DNA of 64,000 nt from JAHEJA01 sp965657215. GTDB taxonomy: Bacteria > Pseudomonadota > Alphaproteobacteria > Rhodobacterales > Rhodobacteraceae. The DNA lies in NCBI GenBank assembly GCA_965657215.1, contig CBFHNR010000002.1, forward strand, positions 1 to 64,000. Reading direction: 5' to 3'. Each line of letters begins with the position of its first letter. Position 1 is the first letter of the stretch. The position numbers and the translations under genes were made by a program. The notes under the pieces were generated by a model, which was not told where the DNA came from, made no database searches, and was given only the letters and a program-made list of their open reading frames with translations. Positions 36,121 to 45,250 of this stretch are shown piece after piece.

Positions 36121-36786
36121 GTGAGCGAAACAGACAGCTTTATTGAAGAAGTGACCGAAGAAGTCCGCCGTGACAAACTTTTTGCACAGATGCGCAAGTA
36201 TGGCTGGATCGGCGTTGTTGCCGTGGCGGCAATCGTTGGGGGCGCGGCCTATAATGAATATACTAAGGCGCAAAAAACATCGCGGTCTCAAGCTTTTGGC
36301 GATGCAATTTTAACAGCGATTGAAGCTGATAGTGCAGAGGCTCGGACCAGTGGATTGGCTGGCATTGATGCGCCAACGCAACAAGGGCGCGTTGTTGTTT
36401 TTCTTCTTCAAGCTGCGGAAGAGGCGGCTGAAGGGGGGATTGGTGCTGCGACGGATATTTTGGGAACAGTTGCCAATCAAACGGACGTTGATGCGCAATA
36501 TCGTGATTTGGCCTTTTTTAAGCAGCTTATCCGCACAGGCGAGGGCGCATTGCCCACGCAAGAGCGCCGCGCAGGTTTGGATGAGCTGGCAACGGCAGGC
36601 AACCCATTGCGCCTCTTGGCAGAAGAACAGATCGCATTGATGGATGTTGCTGAAAACGACGTTGATGCGGCGGTTACACGCCTATCTGCCATCCTTGAGG
36701 ACGCTGAATTAACTCAGGGCTTGCGTCAACGCGTGACCCAATTAATGATTGCACTGGAACAAGATCCAACTGCGCTCGCGCAGTAG
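36121..36786 (+). CDS. YfgM-like tetratricopeptide membrane protein
   Basis: 221 residues. A cytoplasmic start, one membrane helix (about 28-45, WIGVVAVAAIVGGAAY) and a periplasmic helical TPR-like domain. In many proteobacteria this protein, a SecYEG- and PpiD-associated chaperone, precedes bamB and der exactly as here. I take GTG 36121 as start (GGGGA 6 bases upstream, protein MSETDSFIEEV); a TTG at 36109 is in frame but sits in the ribosome binding site. Confidence 0.8.
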   Translation: MSETDSFIEEVTEEVRRDKLFAQMRKYGWIGVVAVAAIVGGAAYNEYTKAQKTSRSQAFGDAILTAIEADSAEARTSGLAGIDAPTQQGRVVVFLLQAAEEAAEGGIGAATDILGTVANQTDVDAQYRDLAFFKQLIRTGEGALPTQERRAGLDELATAGNPLRLLAEEQIALMDVAENDVDAAVTRLSAILEDAELTQGLRQRVTQLMIALEQDPTALAQ

Positions 36787-36812
36787 AGATCACTAGGCGA
36801 AGGGGTGCAAAC

Positions 36813-38135
36813 GTGAAACTATCTTGGATGTCGATGACGGTGCTTTGTGCAACTTTGGTTGCATCCGGCTGTTCTGATCGGGAACCTATTTTGCCGGGCG
36901 TTCGAGAAAATGCGAATTCTGTATTTGAAGACGTCGCCAAAGATCGTCGCGTTTTCACCAATTCTACTCTGGCTTTCTCAGCCCCCCGCCAAGTGAGCAA
37001 TGCCTCTTGGTCCCAAGGGCATGAAACCGAAAAGTCACGCACAACGCATCCTGCATTAGCGGCCTCTCCTAATTTGATCTGGAGCGCCAATATCGGCACG
37101 GGTGATTTGCGCCGAACACGCATTATCGCAGACCCCGTTGCCGCGAATGGTGTTATTTACACGCTTGATAGTATGAGCGTTCTCACAGCCACATCTTCAA
37201 ATGGATCAACTGTTTGGAGTAAAGATTTAACGCCCTTTGGCGAAGCGTCAGGGGATGCAGATGGCGGCGGCCTCGCGATTGGTGATAAAACCCTATTCGT
37301 GACAACGGGCTACGGAAGCTTATTCGCCTTTGATCTCGCAACAGGCGCGGAAAAGTGGGAACAAAGCCTCCTTGGGGCGGGCAACACGCGTCCGACTTAC
37401 TATTCGGGTCTCGTTTACGTGGTGAGCAACGACACAACAAGCTGGGCAATCGAAGCTGACACTGGGCGTGTGCGCTGGCAAACAGATGGGCTTGGCGATA
37501 GCAATAACCTCAGCGGTTCTACGGGACCTGCGGTATCGTCCAAATATGTGCTCTTTAGTTACGGCTCTGGCGAAGTCCAAGCTGCCTACCGTCAAGGCGG
37601 GCTTGTCACATGGAGCACGTCTTTGGCGGGTGGATCAAGCGCGCGCGCAGTTAGTGCGGTTGATGATATCACAGGCGCGCCAGTAATTGTGAACGGCATT
37701 GCCTACACCGCAAATGGAGCAGGGCGCATCGTGGCGATTGATATTGCGAGTGGCGATCGCAAATGGAACGCCCCTTTTGGCGCGCGCAGCCCTCTTTGGG
37801 TGGCCTCAGGATCGGTGTTCTTTGTCAATGATGATAGCCAATTGATGCGCCTGAATGTGCGGACGGGCGATCCTATTTGGGCCGTTGATCTCCCTAAATA
37901 TGTGGCTGACAAACCGCGCCGTCGCAAAGAGCTTTGGACGCATCATGGGCCTGTCTTGGCAGGTGGCTTGTTGCGAGTCGCCTCTAATGATGGTGTCTTG
38001 CGGTCCTTTGATCCAAGCTCTGGGGCATTGGTGCAGGAGGTTGAAATACCCGCGGGTGCCACAACAAATCCGATCATTATCGACCAAACTTTGTACGTTG
38101 TCTCAAAAGAAGGTCAACTCCACGCTTTCCGTTAG
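36813..38135 (+). CDS. bamB: Outer membrane assembly lipoprotein BamB
   Basis: Beta-propeller lipoprotein of the BAM complex that inserts outer-membrane proteins. Signal peptide with lipobox VASGC (lipidated Cys20), then repeated PQQ-like blades with the W/D pattern (GSTVWSKDL, GAEKWEQSL, GRVRWQTDG, GDRKWNAPF, GDPIWAVDL) across 440 residues. The start is GTG 36813, 26 bases after the YfgM-like gene. Gene order YfgM-like/bamB/der supports the call. Confidence 0.88.
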   Translation: MKLSWMSMTVLCATLVASGCSDREPILPGVRENANSVFEDVAKDRRVFTNSTLAFSAPRQVSNASWSQGHETEKSRTTHPALAASPNLIWSANIGTGDLRRTRIIADPVAANGVIYTLDSMSVLTATSSNGSTVWSKDLTPFGEASGDADGGGLAIGDKTLFVTTGYGSLFAFDLATGAEKWEQSLLGAGNTRPTYYSGLVYVVSNDTTSWAIEADTGRVRWQTDGLGDSNNLSGSTGPAVSSKYVLFSYGSGEVQAAYRQGGLVTWSTSLAGGSSARAVSAVDDITGAPVIVNGIAYTANGAGRIVAIDIASGDRKWNAPFGARSPLWVASGSVFFVNDDSQLMRLNVRTGDPIWAVDLPKYVADKPRRRKELWTHHGPVLAGGLLRVASNDGVLRSFDPSSGALVQEVEIPAGATTNPIIIDQTLYVVSKEGQLHAFR

Positions 38136-38183
38136 TGGAAAACTGGTGTAAAGCGCAGAGCTTAATCCCCGTTGGAGCACATT

Positions 38184-39632
38184 ATGAGCTTTACTCTCGC
38201 TATTGTCGGACGCCCAAATGTTGGTAAATCGACTCTCTTTAACCGACTTGTCGGCAAAAAACTGGCCTTGGTTGACGATCAACCTGGGGTGACTAGGGAT
38301 TTGCGCGAAGGGGCCGCGCGATTGGCCGATCTCCGCTTTACTGTCATCGACACGGCAGGTCTCGAAGAGGCGACAGATGAAAGCCTGCAGGGACGCATGC
38401 GTCGTTTGACGGAGCGCGCCGTTGATATGGCGGATATCTGTTTGTTCATGATCGATGCGCGCACAGGCGTGACACCAACGGATGAAGTTTTTGCCGATAT
38501 TCTCCGCAAGCGCGCCAAACATGTGATCGTGGCCGCGAACAAAGGCGAAGGCAAAGCCGCGGATGCAGGTGTGATTGAAGCATGGAACCTTGGCCTTGGG
38601 GAACCTCTGCGCCTGTCTGCGGAACATGGCGAGGGCATGGGCGATCTATTGCATGTGTTGATGCCATTGGCGGATAAGTTCGAAGAAGACGCGGTGAACG
38701 ATGAGCCCGTTATTGAAGTTGATATCGAAGACGAAGATGAAGACGATGTTGAAATCGCCTACATTCCACCGAGCAATTCCAAGCCGCTTCAAGTTGCGGT
38801 GGTCGGGCGGCCGAATGCGGGTAAATCAACGCTGATCAATAAAGTTCTTGGCGAAGAGCGGCTTTTGACGGGGCCAGAAGCCGGAATCACGCGTGACGCA
38901 ATTTCCCTAAAAATCGATTGGAACGATGTTCCGATGCGGATTTTTGACACAGCAGGCATGCGCAAACGCGCCAAGGTTCAAGACAAGGTCGAAAAGCTAT
39001 CGGTGAGCGATGGATTGCGCGCGGTGAAATTCGCCGAAGTGGTCGTTGTCTTGTTGGATGCGGCCATCCCGTTTGAGCAGCAAGATTTGCGGATTGCGGA
39101 TCTTGCCGAGCGTGAGGGTCGGGCCGTCGTGATCGCTGTAAACAAGTGGGACATCGAAGACGAAAAGCAAGACAAGCTAAAGGCGCTTAAGGAATCCTTT
39201 GAACGCCTCTTGCCGCAATTGCGTGGGGCGCCATTGGTGACTGTATCGGCCAAGACAGGCAAGGGCTTGGAACGCTTGCATGCCGCTATTATGCGCGCGC
39301 ATGAAGTGTGGAACCGCCGTATTTCTACATCTCAGCTAAACCGTTGGCTGGCTGGCATGGTCGAAGCACACCCGCCGCCCGCCCCAAATGGACGCCGCAT
39401 CAAACTTCGTTATATGACACAGGCAAAAACACGTCCGCCTGGATTTGTTGTCATGTGCTCGAACCCTGATAAATTGGCAGAAAGCTATAGCCGCTATTTG
39501 GTCAATGGGTTGCGTTTGGATTTTGACATGCCGGGAACACCGATCCGTTTAACCATGCGGTCACAGGCAGATAAGAACCCGTATAAAGACAAAAAGAAAA
39601 AGGCGCCGTCTCGGTTGAAAAAGCACCTTTAA
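38184..39632 (+). CDS. der: Ribosome biogenesis GTPase Der (EngA)
   Basis: Essential tandem GTPase for 50S subunit assembly, 482 residues. First G domain: GRPNVGKST, DTAGLEE, and NKGE in place of the usual NKxD; second: GRPNAGKST, DTAGMRKRAKVQDKVEKLS, NKWD. An acidic linker (about 172-192, VEVDIEDEDEDDVEI) separates them, and a C-terminal KH-like domain ends in a lysine-rich tail. GGAG 6 bases before ATG 38184 sets the start. Confidence 0.95.
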   Translation: MSFTLAIVGRPNVGKSTLFNRLVGKKLALVDDQPGVTRDLREGAARLADLRFTVIDTAGLEEATDESLQGRMRRLTERAVDMADICLFMIDARTGVTPTDEVFADILRKRAKHVIVAANKGEGKAADAGVIEAWNLGLGEPLRLSAEHGEGMGDLLHVLMPLADKFEEDAVNDEPVIEVDIEDEDEDDVEIAYIPPSNSKPLQVAVVGRPNAGKSTLINKVLGEERLLTGPEAGITRDAISLKIDWNDVPMRIFDTAGMRKRAKVQDKVEKLSVSDGLRAVKFAEVVVVLLDAAIPFEQQDLRIADLAEREGRAVVIAVNKWDIEDEKQDKLKALKESFERLLPQLRGAPLVTVSAKTGKGLERLHAAIMRAHEVWNRRISTSQLNRWLAGMVEAHPPPAPNGRRIKLRYMTQAKTRPPGFVVMCSNPDKLAESYSRYLVNGLRLDFDMPGTPIRLTMRSQADKNPYKDKKKKAPSRLKKHL

Positions 39633-39641
39633 GGGGTTGTT

Positions 39642-40439
39642 TTATTTTTGTAATTCGCTTTCAAAGGAAGCTTGTATGAGGCCCAATTCACTGCTGGATA
39701 CGATGTGTCCAGCAAGTGTTTCCGCGCCATCACCGTAGAATTGTGCTAAGGCATCATCATGGGTTTCTGATCCGATAAGCTGGACAGGTTGACCGTTCTT
39801 GGTGACAACAATGTCTGTGCCCCGCAGGGTTGTTCCAGTCAGGGCCATGTCCGAGACGGATATTGTATCAAAACCCAAGTCAACCGAGGTTACAGACGAT
39901 GAAGCTGTTAGCCCTGATAACACAACGTCAGCCGTCATATTTGCATTTGTCCCTGACACGTTGATCTCACTCGTGCCATCGAAATCGGCTGTTTCCATAG
40001 TAGAGTGTATAGCAAAGGCGCCCTTTGTTGTGCCTTTAAATCTTGCACCAACATGTTGGGATACATCGCCGATGTCACTTGGCTTTCCAACATAGGAAAT
40101 TAGAGTGTAATTTTCTGATCCATCGTTCATTGGGGGAGTGATCAGCTCTACGGTCTTTGGGTCGCTAAGGTGACTGTAATCAATGCTTTGTGATCCGCTA
40201 TTCAGCTTGTTGCGAGTCGCATCATAACTCCAATCTTGGGTATTGAGCTGGTCTTTAACGAGGCCCTCTTTGTTTTTAAAGCTAACCGTTCGAAAGCTGG
40301 CTGTCTGAGACTGCGCGGCTTGCGACGGGGCGGGTGCATTGAGCGCTTCAATTGATGTTGGCGCTGTGCTTCCCCCTCCGCATGCGGAGAGGGTTGCACT
40401 TATGCCCAAAAGGGCGAGGTACTTTGTTTTTACGAACAT
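39642..40439 (-). CDS. Lipoprotein with transferrin-binding-protein-like beta-barrel domain
   Basis: 265 residues. Signal peptide with lipobox LSAC (Cys20) followed by GGG, then a beta-rich domain. The segment ALAQFYGDGAETLAGHIVSSSELGLIQASFE resembles the end of TbpB/HpuA-type barrels (FxGPxAxExGGxF), seen in Slam-exported surface lipoproteins of many Gram-negatives. Ligand unknown. It is encoded 6 bases downstream of the RTX-repeat protein and probably shares its message, so both may be surface-exposed partners. Confidence 0.65.
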   Translation of the reverse strand: MFVKTKYLALLGISATLSACGGGSTAPTSIEALNAPAPSQAAQSQTASFRTVSFKNKEGLVKDQLNTQDWSYDATRNKLNSGSQSIDYSHLSDPKTVELITPPMNDGSENYTLISYVGKPSDIGDVSQHVGARFKGTTKGAFAIHSTMETADFDGTSEINVSGTNANMTADVVLSGLTASSSVTSVDLGFDTISVSDMALTGTTLRGTDIVVTKNGQPVQLIGSETHDDALAQFYGDGAETLAGHIVSSSELGLIQASFESELQK

Positions 40440-40445
40440 TGTGAT

Positions 40446-42680
40446 TTAACCAAATACAAAGTGATCAACGTTGAGATCATCTGCTGTTATGCCATAGAAG
40501 ACGATGCTTGTGCCTTCTGCACTAAAGACGGCGCCTTGGGCTGTTTCTGTGATGTGATTGAACAAGGTATCTTGTGTGACGTTCTCAAACCCAATCAAGT
40601 GAATGCGATCTGCGCTTGTCCAATCGGATGAGAACCCGAGTTCGGACATCGCCAGAGTTTGCGCCGCGATCACGTCCACACCTGCGATGGTGTCGACACC
40701 TGAGTTCGGTCGGAAGATAAACGTATCGCTCACGATCCCGCCCATCAAGATATCATCACCGGCACCGCCCTCGATGGTGTCAAGACCACCGAGATAAGTG
40801 GAGATGTCACCTATGACGACATCGTTCCCCTGACCGCCAGCCAAAAGGTCATTATTGTAGCCGCCGATGATGATATCCCCACCTTCGCCGCCGTCAATAT
40901 GGCCTTCACCGCTGAGCTTTTTGAGAACATCATCGCCAGCTCCGCCCAAGATCGTATCCTTGCCGTTGCCTGCACTAATGCTGTCGTTGCCTAGACCTCC
41001 TTCGATCAAGTCATCGCCGTCAGAGGCGTAGATTTGGTCATCGCCAGCACCTCCATAGAGCATATCATCGCCAGAGTTCCCGTAGACCAAGTCGTCCCCG
41101 TCCTTGGCAAAGACCGTGTCATTGCCTTCAAATGCAAAGATTTGATCTGCGACATCTGTGCCATGGATGTTATTTGAGTGCTCATTGCCAAGGATTTGGT
41201 TGTACGTGATCACACTTGGTTTGGAGGGCTCTGGATCAGGGCTTGTCCCTTCGTCTGGTGTGACCTCCGGTTCTGGATCAGTGGTCTCGACGCTCGGCGT
41301 TGATGGGTCCACTGTTTCCTTTGGATTAGGAGAGACTTCAATTTCTGGAACAATGATCTCGCCCGTTGGAGCAGGGCCGGTTGTACCGTCAATCTCCCCT
41401 GATCCTCCTTTGTCCGTCGTGCTCACCCCGGCGCCGACGATTGTCTGCGTCTTGTCATCACCATCGTCGCCGTCATCCGTCTCAGGAAGCTTTCCTTCGC
41501 TTTCCTCGCCGTCGGTTTCTTTGGTGTTGGTTTCAGGTTCAGGTGGCAAGGGATGCTTGCCTTCACCTTCTTCACCATCGATCTCGATAGTGTTGGTTTC
41601 TGGTTCAGTTGGCACAGGGTGCTTGCCTTCACCTTCTTCGCCATCGGTTTCGATGGTGTTTGTTTCGGGTTCAGGTGGCAAGGGATGCTTGCCTTCACCT
41701 TCTTCACCATCGGTTTCGATAGTGTTGGTTTCTGGTTCAGTTGGCACAGGGTGCTTGCCTTCACCTTCTTCGCCGTCGGTCTCGATGGTATTGGTCTCGG
41801 GTTCAGTTGGAACAGGCTCCTTTCCTTCACCTTCCTCACCGTCGGTTTCGATGGTGTTGGTCTCAGGTTCGGTCGGCACAGGGTGCTTGCCTTCACCTTC
41901 TTCACCATCGGTTTCGATCGTGTTGGTCTCGGGTTCAGTGGGGACGGGGTCCTTACCTTCACCTTCTTCACCGTCGGTTTCGATCGTGTTGGTCTCAGGT
42001 TCGGTCGGCACCGGGTGCTTGCCTTCGCCTTCTTCACCATCGGTCTCGATAGTGTTGGTCTCAGGTGGAGGGAACTGGCCATTGGGTGACACGAGAAGCG
42101 CCTCTTTCAGCTCTTCAAGTGTTCCTGAAAATGGCGTTTGCTGTGTTCCCTCTATTTCAGATACGGCAACCGAGGTAATATTATGACCATAGGTGATGGA
42201 GTTACTCTGTGTGTAGGTCTCCATCAGGAAATCACTCGCATCTTGTTCAGAAATTGTGTCTTCTTTAACAAGTGGCGTGCCATCAAGAGTGAAGTAGTGG
42301 ATGTTGAAATCAGGAAGGATGACACAGATCATGTCTGCGCGCGTTCCATCTGAGAGGGTCATTTCCATCGTATCGAAATAGAAAAGCTCTTCTATATTCA
42401 ACGTCTGGCCGTTGATGCCAATCCATTGAACATTACCCTGATTTATTTGGAAATTATCTCCTCCCACCTGTGGTGAGATATCGAAATTTGCATCAGGAGA
42501 TCCCCAAATTTGTAAATAGCTGGTTTGGAGGACACCATTCATACTGCCAATGCCGCGTACGACAGTTAGCTGTTGGTCCTCTGGTTCTACCTCAACAGGC
42601 GAGATGGCCTGAGGGTCGTTTACTGGTTCTTGGTTAACAGAATACTCGTTATAGGTTACATTGCCAAACTCACGGTCCAT
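40446..42680 (-). CDS. RTX calcium-binding protein with a tandem-repeat stalk
   Basis: 744-residue secreted protein. An N-terminal beta-rich domain (about 1-200) of unknown type is followed by nine 22-residue acidic repeats (206-403), an Asp/Pro/Thr-rich linker, and RTX nonapeptides (about 515-620, for example GNSGDDMLYGGAGDDQIYASDGDD) that fold on calcium. The C-terminus is FIFRPNSGVDTI...DHFVFG, typical of type I secretion substrates, with no N-terminal signal peptide. No type I exporter genes are near. It is first in an operon with the TbpB-like lipoprotein. Confidence 0.8.
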   Translation of the reverse strand: MDREFGNVTYNEYSVNQEPVNDPQAISPVEVEPEDQQLTVVRGIGSMNGVLQTSYLQIWGSPDANFDISPQVGGDNFQINQGNVQWIGINGQTLNIEELFYFDTMEMTLSDGTRADMICVILPDFNIHYFTLDGTPLVKEDTISEQDASDFLMETYTQSNSITYGHNITSVAVSEIEGTQQTPFSGTLEELKEALLVSPNGQFPPPETNTIETDGEEGEGKHPVPTEPETNTIETDGEEGEGKDPVPTEPETNTIETDGEEGEGKHPVPTEPETNTIETDGEEGEGKEPVPTEPETNTIETDGEEGEGKHPVPTEPETNTIETDGEEGEGKHPLPPEPETNTIETDGEEGEGKHPVPTEPETNTIEIDGEEGEGKHPLPPEPETNTKETDGEESEGKLPETDDGDDGDDKTQTIVGAGVSTTDKGGSGEIDGTTGPAPTGEIIVPEIEVSPNPKETVDPSTPSVETTDPEPEVTPDEGTSPDPEPSKPSVITYNQILGNEHSNNIHGTDVADQIFAFEGNDTVFAKDGDDLVYGNSGDDMLYGGAGDDQIYASDGDDLIEGGLGNDSISAGNGKDTILGGAGDDVLKKLSGEGHIDGGEGGDIIIGGYNNDLLAGGQGNDVVIGDISTYLGGLDTIEGGAGDDILMGGIVSDTFIFRPNSGVDTIAGVDVIAAQTLAMSELGFSSDWTSADRIHLIGFENVTQDTLFNHITETAQGAVFSAEGTSIVFYGITADDLNVDHFVFG
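41472..42065 (-). repeat. Nine tandem 66-bp coding repeats
   Basis: Nine in-frame 66-base units inside the RTX gene, each coding for the core PETNTIETDGEEGEGK plus a variable proline-rich hexapeptide (HPVPTE, DPVPTE, EPVPTE or HPLPPE). The last unit is the most diverged. High identity between units suggests that copy number changes by slippage or recombination while the frame is kept. Confidence 0.9.
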
Positions 42681-42792
42681 ATCAGTGTCCTATAAGGTTT
42701 AGCCCCCACAGACCGTGCTACTTTGCAAGAATGGTTAAAAGTTAACGCAAATTAGGCAAAAATGAGACCTATTGCGTTTTCCAAATCTGACT

Positions 42793-42821
42793 TTGAAATT
42801 TTAGGAAAAATTGTGTAAACT
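42793..42821 (+). promoter_or_regulatory. Candidate promoter of the desaturase gene
   Basis: TTGAAA (42793-42798), a 17-base spacer, then TAAACT (42816-42821) in a very AT-rich stretch 44 bases before the desaturase start codon. TATACA at 42821-42826 is an alternative -10. Confidence 0.5.
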
Positions 42822-42864
42822 ATACAGATTATTTTGATATTTTATTAATTTTTTGAGGCTTACC

Positions 42865-43854
42865 ATGAATATTCGTGAAGCGATGAGGCCCTATAGCGTG
42901 CCCAATGACACCAAAGCTTGGATGAACTTGCTCGGAACATTTGGCGCTTATGTCGTTTGCATGGCGCTTGCGCTTTGGTCTTTACCTGCTGTTGTTCCGA
43001 CGGTTTTCTTTACGTTTTGGGCGGCGGCCTTTGGAGTGCGGCTCTATATGATCCAACATGACTGTATGCACCGATCATTTTTCTCGCATCGTCACTTAAA
43101 CGATATTGTGGGAACACTCGTGTCGCCTGTGACAATGACGTCCTATCAGGCGACACGCTATAATCATAATTTGCACCACGCCCATGTGAGCGATTTGGAT
43201 CGTCGGGATGCATTTGAAATCTATGTGATGACGCTGGATGAGTATCGCGCGGCCCCTTGGGGACAACGAATGTGGTATCGCTTTTATCGAAGCCCGATTG
43301 TCATGTCGTTGTTGGGGCCATTTGTGCTCTATCTGGTTCTGCGCCGCTTTCCCAAGCACGCTGTGAAAACAGGGGTCTGGGATGTGGTCCTACATGACAC
43401 CGCCATCGTAATGTACGGAGTGATTTTATATCTCTTCTTCGGATGGGGTGGGGTTGCCGTTATGGTCGGCTCCGTTTATTTCGCCACGCTCTTTGGGGCC
43501 TTAATCCCTTATGTCGTTCACAATTTTGAGGATATCCATTGGGGACGACGCCCAGAGATGGATTTCAAAACGGCCGCGCTCAAGGGGTCAGCTGTCTTGG
43601 ATTTTGGAAGGGTCTTTGATTTCATGACACTCAATATTGGCTATCATGATCTGCATCATTTGAATGCCAATATCCCAGGCTATCACCTCAAAGACTGTCA
43701 CAAGGCCTGTGAACCCTTTTTGGACTCGCGCAAAATCACGCTGTTAGAGGGGATCGCCTGTCTTCAATGGAAACTCTATGATGAGGAAAACCGTAAAATG
43801 ATCCGGTTTCCCCCGTTAGTCGACGATTTAAACCAAGTCGCCAGAGGCGCTTAG
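42865..43854 (+). CDS. Membrane fatty-acid desaturase family protein
   Basis: 329-residue di-iron membrane enzyme. The three histidine boxes are present: HDCMH at about residue 64, HNLHHAH at about 102, and HDLHHLN at about 258, set between four to five membrane segments. It likely introduces a double bond into an acyl chain, though other members act on alkanes or ceramides. ATG 42865 has GAGG 6 bases upstream. An own AT-rich promoter lies upstream. The 3' end overlaps the convergent serS by 27 bases. Confidence 0.82.
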   Translation: MNIREAMRPYSVPNDTKAWMNLLGTFGAYVVCMALALWSLPAVVPTVFFTFWAAAFGVRLYMIQHDCMHRSFFSHRHLNDIVGTLVSPVTMTSYQATRYNHNLHHAHVSDLDRRDAFEIYVMTLDEYRAAPWGQRMWYRFYRSPIVMSLLGPFVLYLVLRRFPKHAVKTGVWDVVLHDTAIVMYGVILYLFFGWGGVAVMVGSVYFATLFGALIPYVVHNFEDIHWGRRPEMDFKTAALKGSAVLDFGRVFDFMTLNIGYHDLHHLNANIPGYHLKDCHKACEPFLDSRKITLLEGIACLQWKLYDEENRKMIRFPPLVDDLNQVARGA

Positions 43855-45117
43855 TCGCGTTTTGCCGCCCAAATAGGGGTGCAACACAGCAGGCAGATCC
43901 ACAGACCCATCTGCCTGTTGCCCATTTTCCAACACCGCGATCAAGCACCGCCCAACCGCAAGGCCAGAGCCGTTCAATGTATGCACAAACTCAGGCTTGC
44001 CGCCACCTGATGGTTTAAAACGGGCATTCATTCGACGCCCCTGAAACGCCCCACACACAGACACAGAAGAAATTTCGCGATAAGTTCCCTGACCCGGGAG
44101 CCAGACTTCCAAATCATGGGTTTTCATCGCCCCAAAGCCCGTGTCACCTGTGCACAAAACAACCACCCGATAAGGCAGCTCTAGCTTTTCTAAAATCGCC
44201 TTGGCGCAATCCGTCATCCGCTCATGTTCCGCCATTGAGTGATCGGGATGCGTGATGCTGACCATTTCGACTTTTTCGAATTGGTGCTGACGCAACATGC
44301 CTGCTGTATCCTTGCCCGCGGATCCCGCTTCTGAGCGGAAACACAAGGTATGCGAGGCCATGCGGATCGGCAATTGCGCCTCATCCAAGGTCTCGCCATT
44401 CACCGTATTGGTCAAGGTCACCTCAGAGGTTGGGATCAACCACCAGCCATTCGTGGTCTGATAGCTATCTTCGGCAAATTTTGGCAACTGATTGGTGCCA
44501 TACATGGCCTCATCACGCACCAAAACAGGGGTCATCGTTTCCGTTAGCCCATGTTCATCAACATGCGTATCAATCATGAATTGGGCCAAGGCGCGATGAA
44601 TACGCGCCACGGCGCCGCGCAACAAAACAAAGCGCGATCCAGACAGCTTGGCCGCGGTTTCAAAATCCATCCCCGGCTTGACGCCCGCAATGTCAAAATG
44701 CTCTTTGGCATCGTTGATCGTGGCAGGCGTGCCCCAACGATGGATTTCGACGTTATCATCCTCATCCGCCCCATCAGGAATATCAGCATGGGGCAGGTTA
44801 GGGATCCGCATCAAAGCATCAGTTAATTCGCTATCAAGCTCTTTGGCGCGGGCATTCATCTCGGCCACTTCGGCCTTTTTCTCGGACACAAGCGCGCGCA
44901 GACGTTCAAATTCCGCCTCATCCCCACGACCCTTGGCGGCGCCAACTTCTTTGCTGGCTTTGTTCTGCTCGGCTTGCGCCGTCTCCGCCGCTAAAATCGC
45001 AGCCCGCCGCTTTTCATCAATCGCCAGAACCTCAGAGGACGCCGACACCACCCCACGCCGCGCAAGTGCGGCATCAAAAGCATCTGGGTTCTCGCGAATG
45101 GCACGAATATCATGCAT
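43828..45117 (-). CDS. serS: Seryl-tRNA synthetase
   Basis: Class II synthetase charging tRNA-Ser and, for selenocysteine users, tRNA-Sec. The N-terminal coiled-coil arm spans about residues 25-100 (RRAAILAAETAQAEQNKASKEVG). Motif 2 is FRSEAGSAGKDTAGMLRQHQFEKVE and motif 3 is NGSGLAVGRCLIAVLEN. 429 residues, normal. Its last 9 codons overlap the end of the convergent desaturase gene. Confidence 0.95.
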   Translation of the reverse strand: MHDIRAIRENPDAFDAALARRGVVSASSEVLAIDEKRRAAILAAETAQAEQNKASKEVGAAKGRGDEAEFERLRALVSEKKAEVAEMNARAKELDSELTDALMRIPNLPHADIPDGADEDDNVEIHRWGTPATINDAKEHFDIAGVKPGMDFETAAKLSGSRFVLLRGAVARIHRALAQFMIDTHVDEHGLTETMTPVLVRDEAMYGTNQLPKFAEDSYQTTNGWWLIPTSEVTLTNTVNGETLDEAQLPIRMASHTLCFRSEAGSAGKDTAGMLRQHQFEKVEMVSITHPDHSMAEHERMTDCAKAILEKLELPYRVVVLCTGDTGFGAMKTHDLEVWLPGQGTYREISSVSVCGAFQGRRMNARFKPSGGGKPEFVHTLNGSGLAVGRCLIAVLENGQQADGSVDLPAVLHPYLGGKTRLSASGDLV

Positions 45118-45250
45118 GTCCTTGGTCCTTTGTGGTTAAACAGTATTGAATCGATGTGGCGACTTTTACGGCAATCAGACTGGTTTGCACAGAGGGGGCG
45201 GGATATATAATGAGTATGGCACTGAAAATCATCGAAGGGTGGGATGTAGC

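Noticed and set aside
41158..42186. Long plus-strand open frame (342 codons, Ser/Pro/Val-rich) and two other long frames across the same region
   Set aside because: They are the other-frame shadows of the 66-bp repeats in the RTX gene on the minus strand. The period of 66 is a multiple of three, so stops are avoided in several frames at once.
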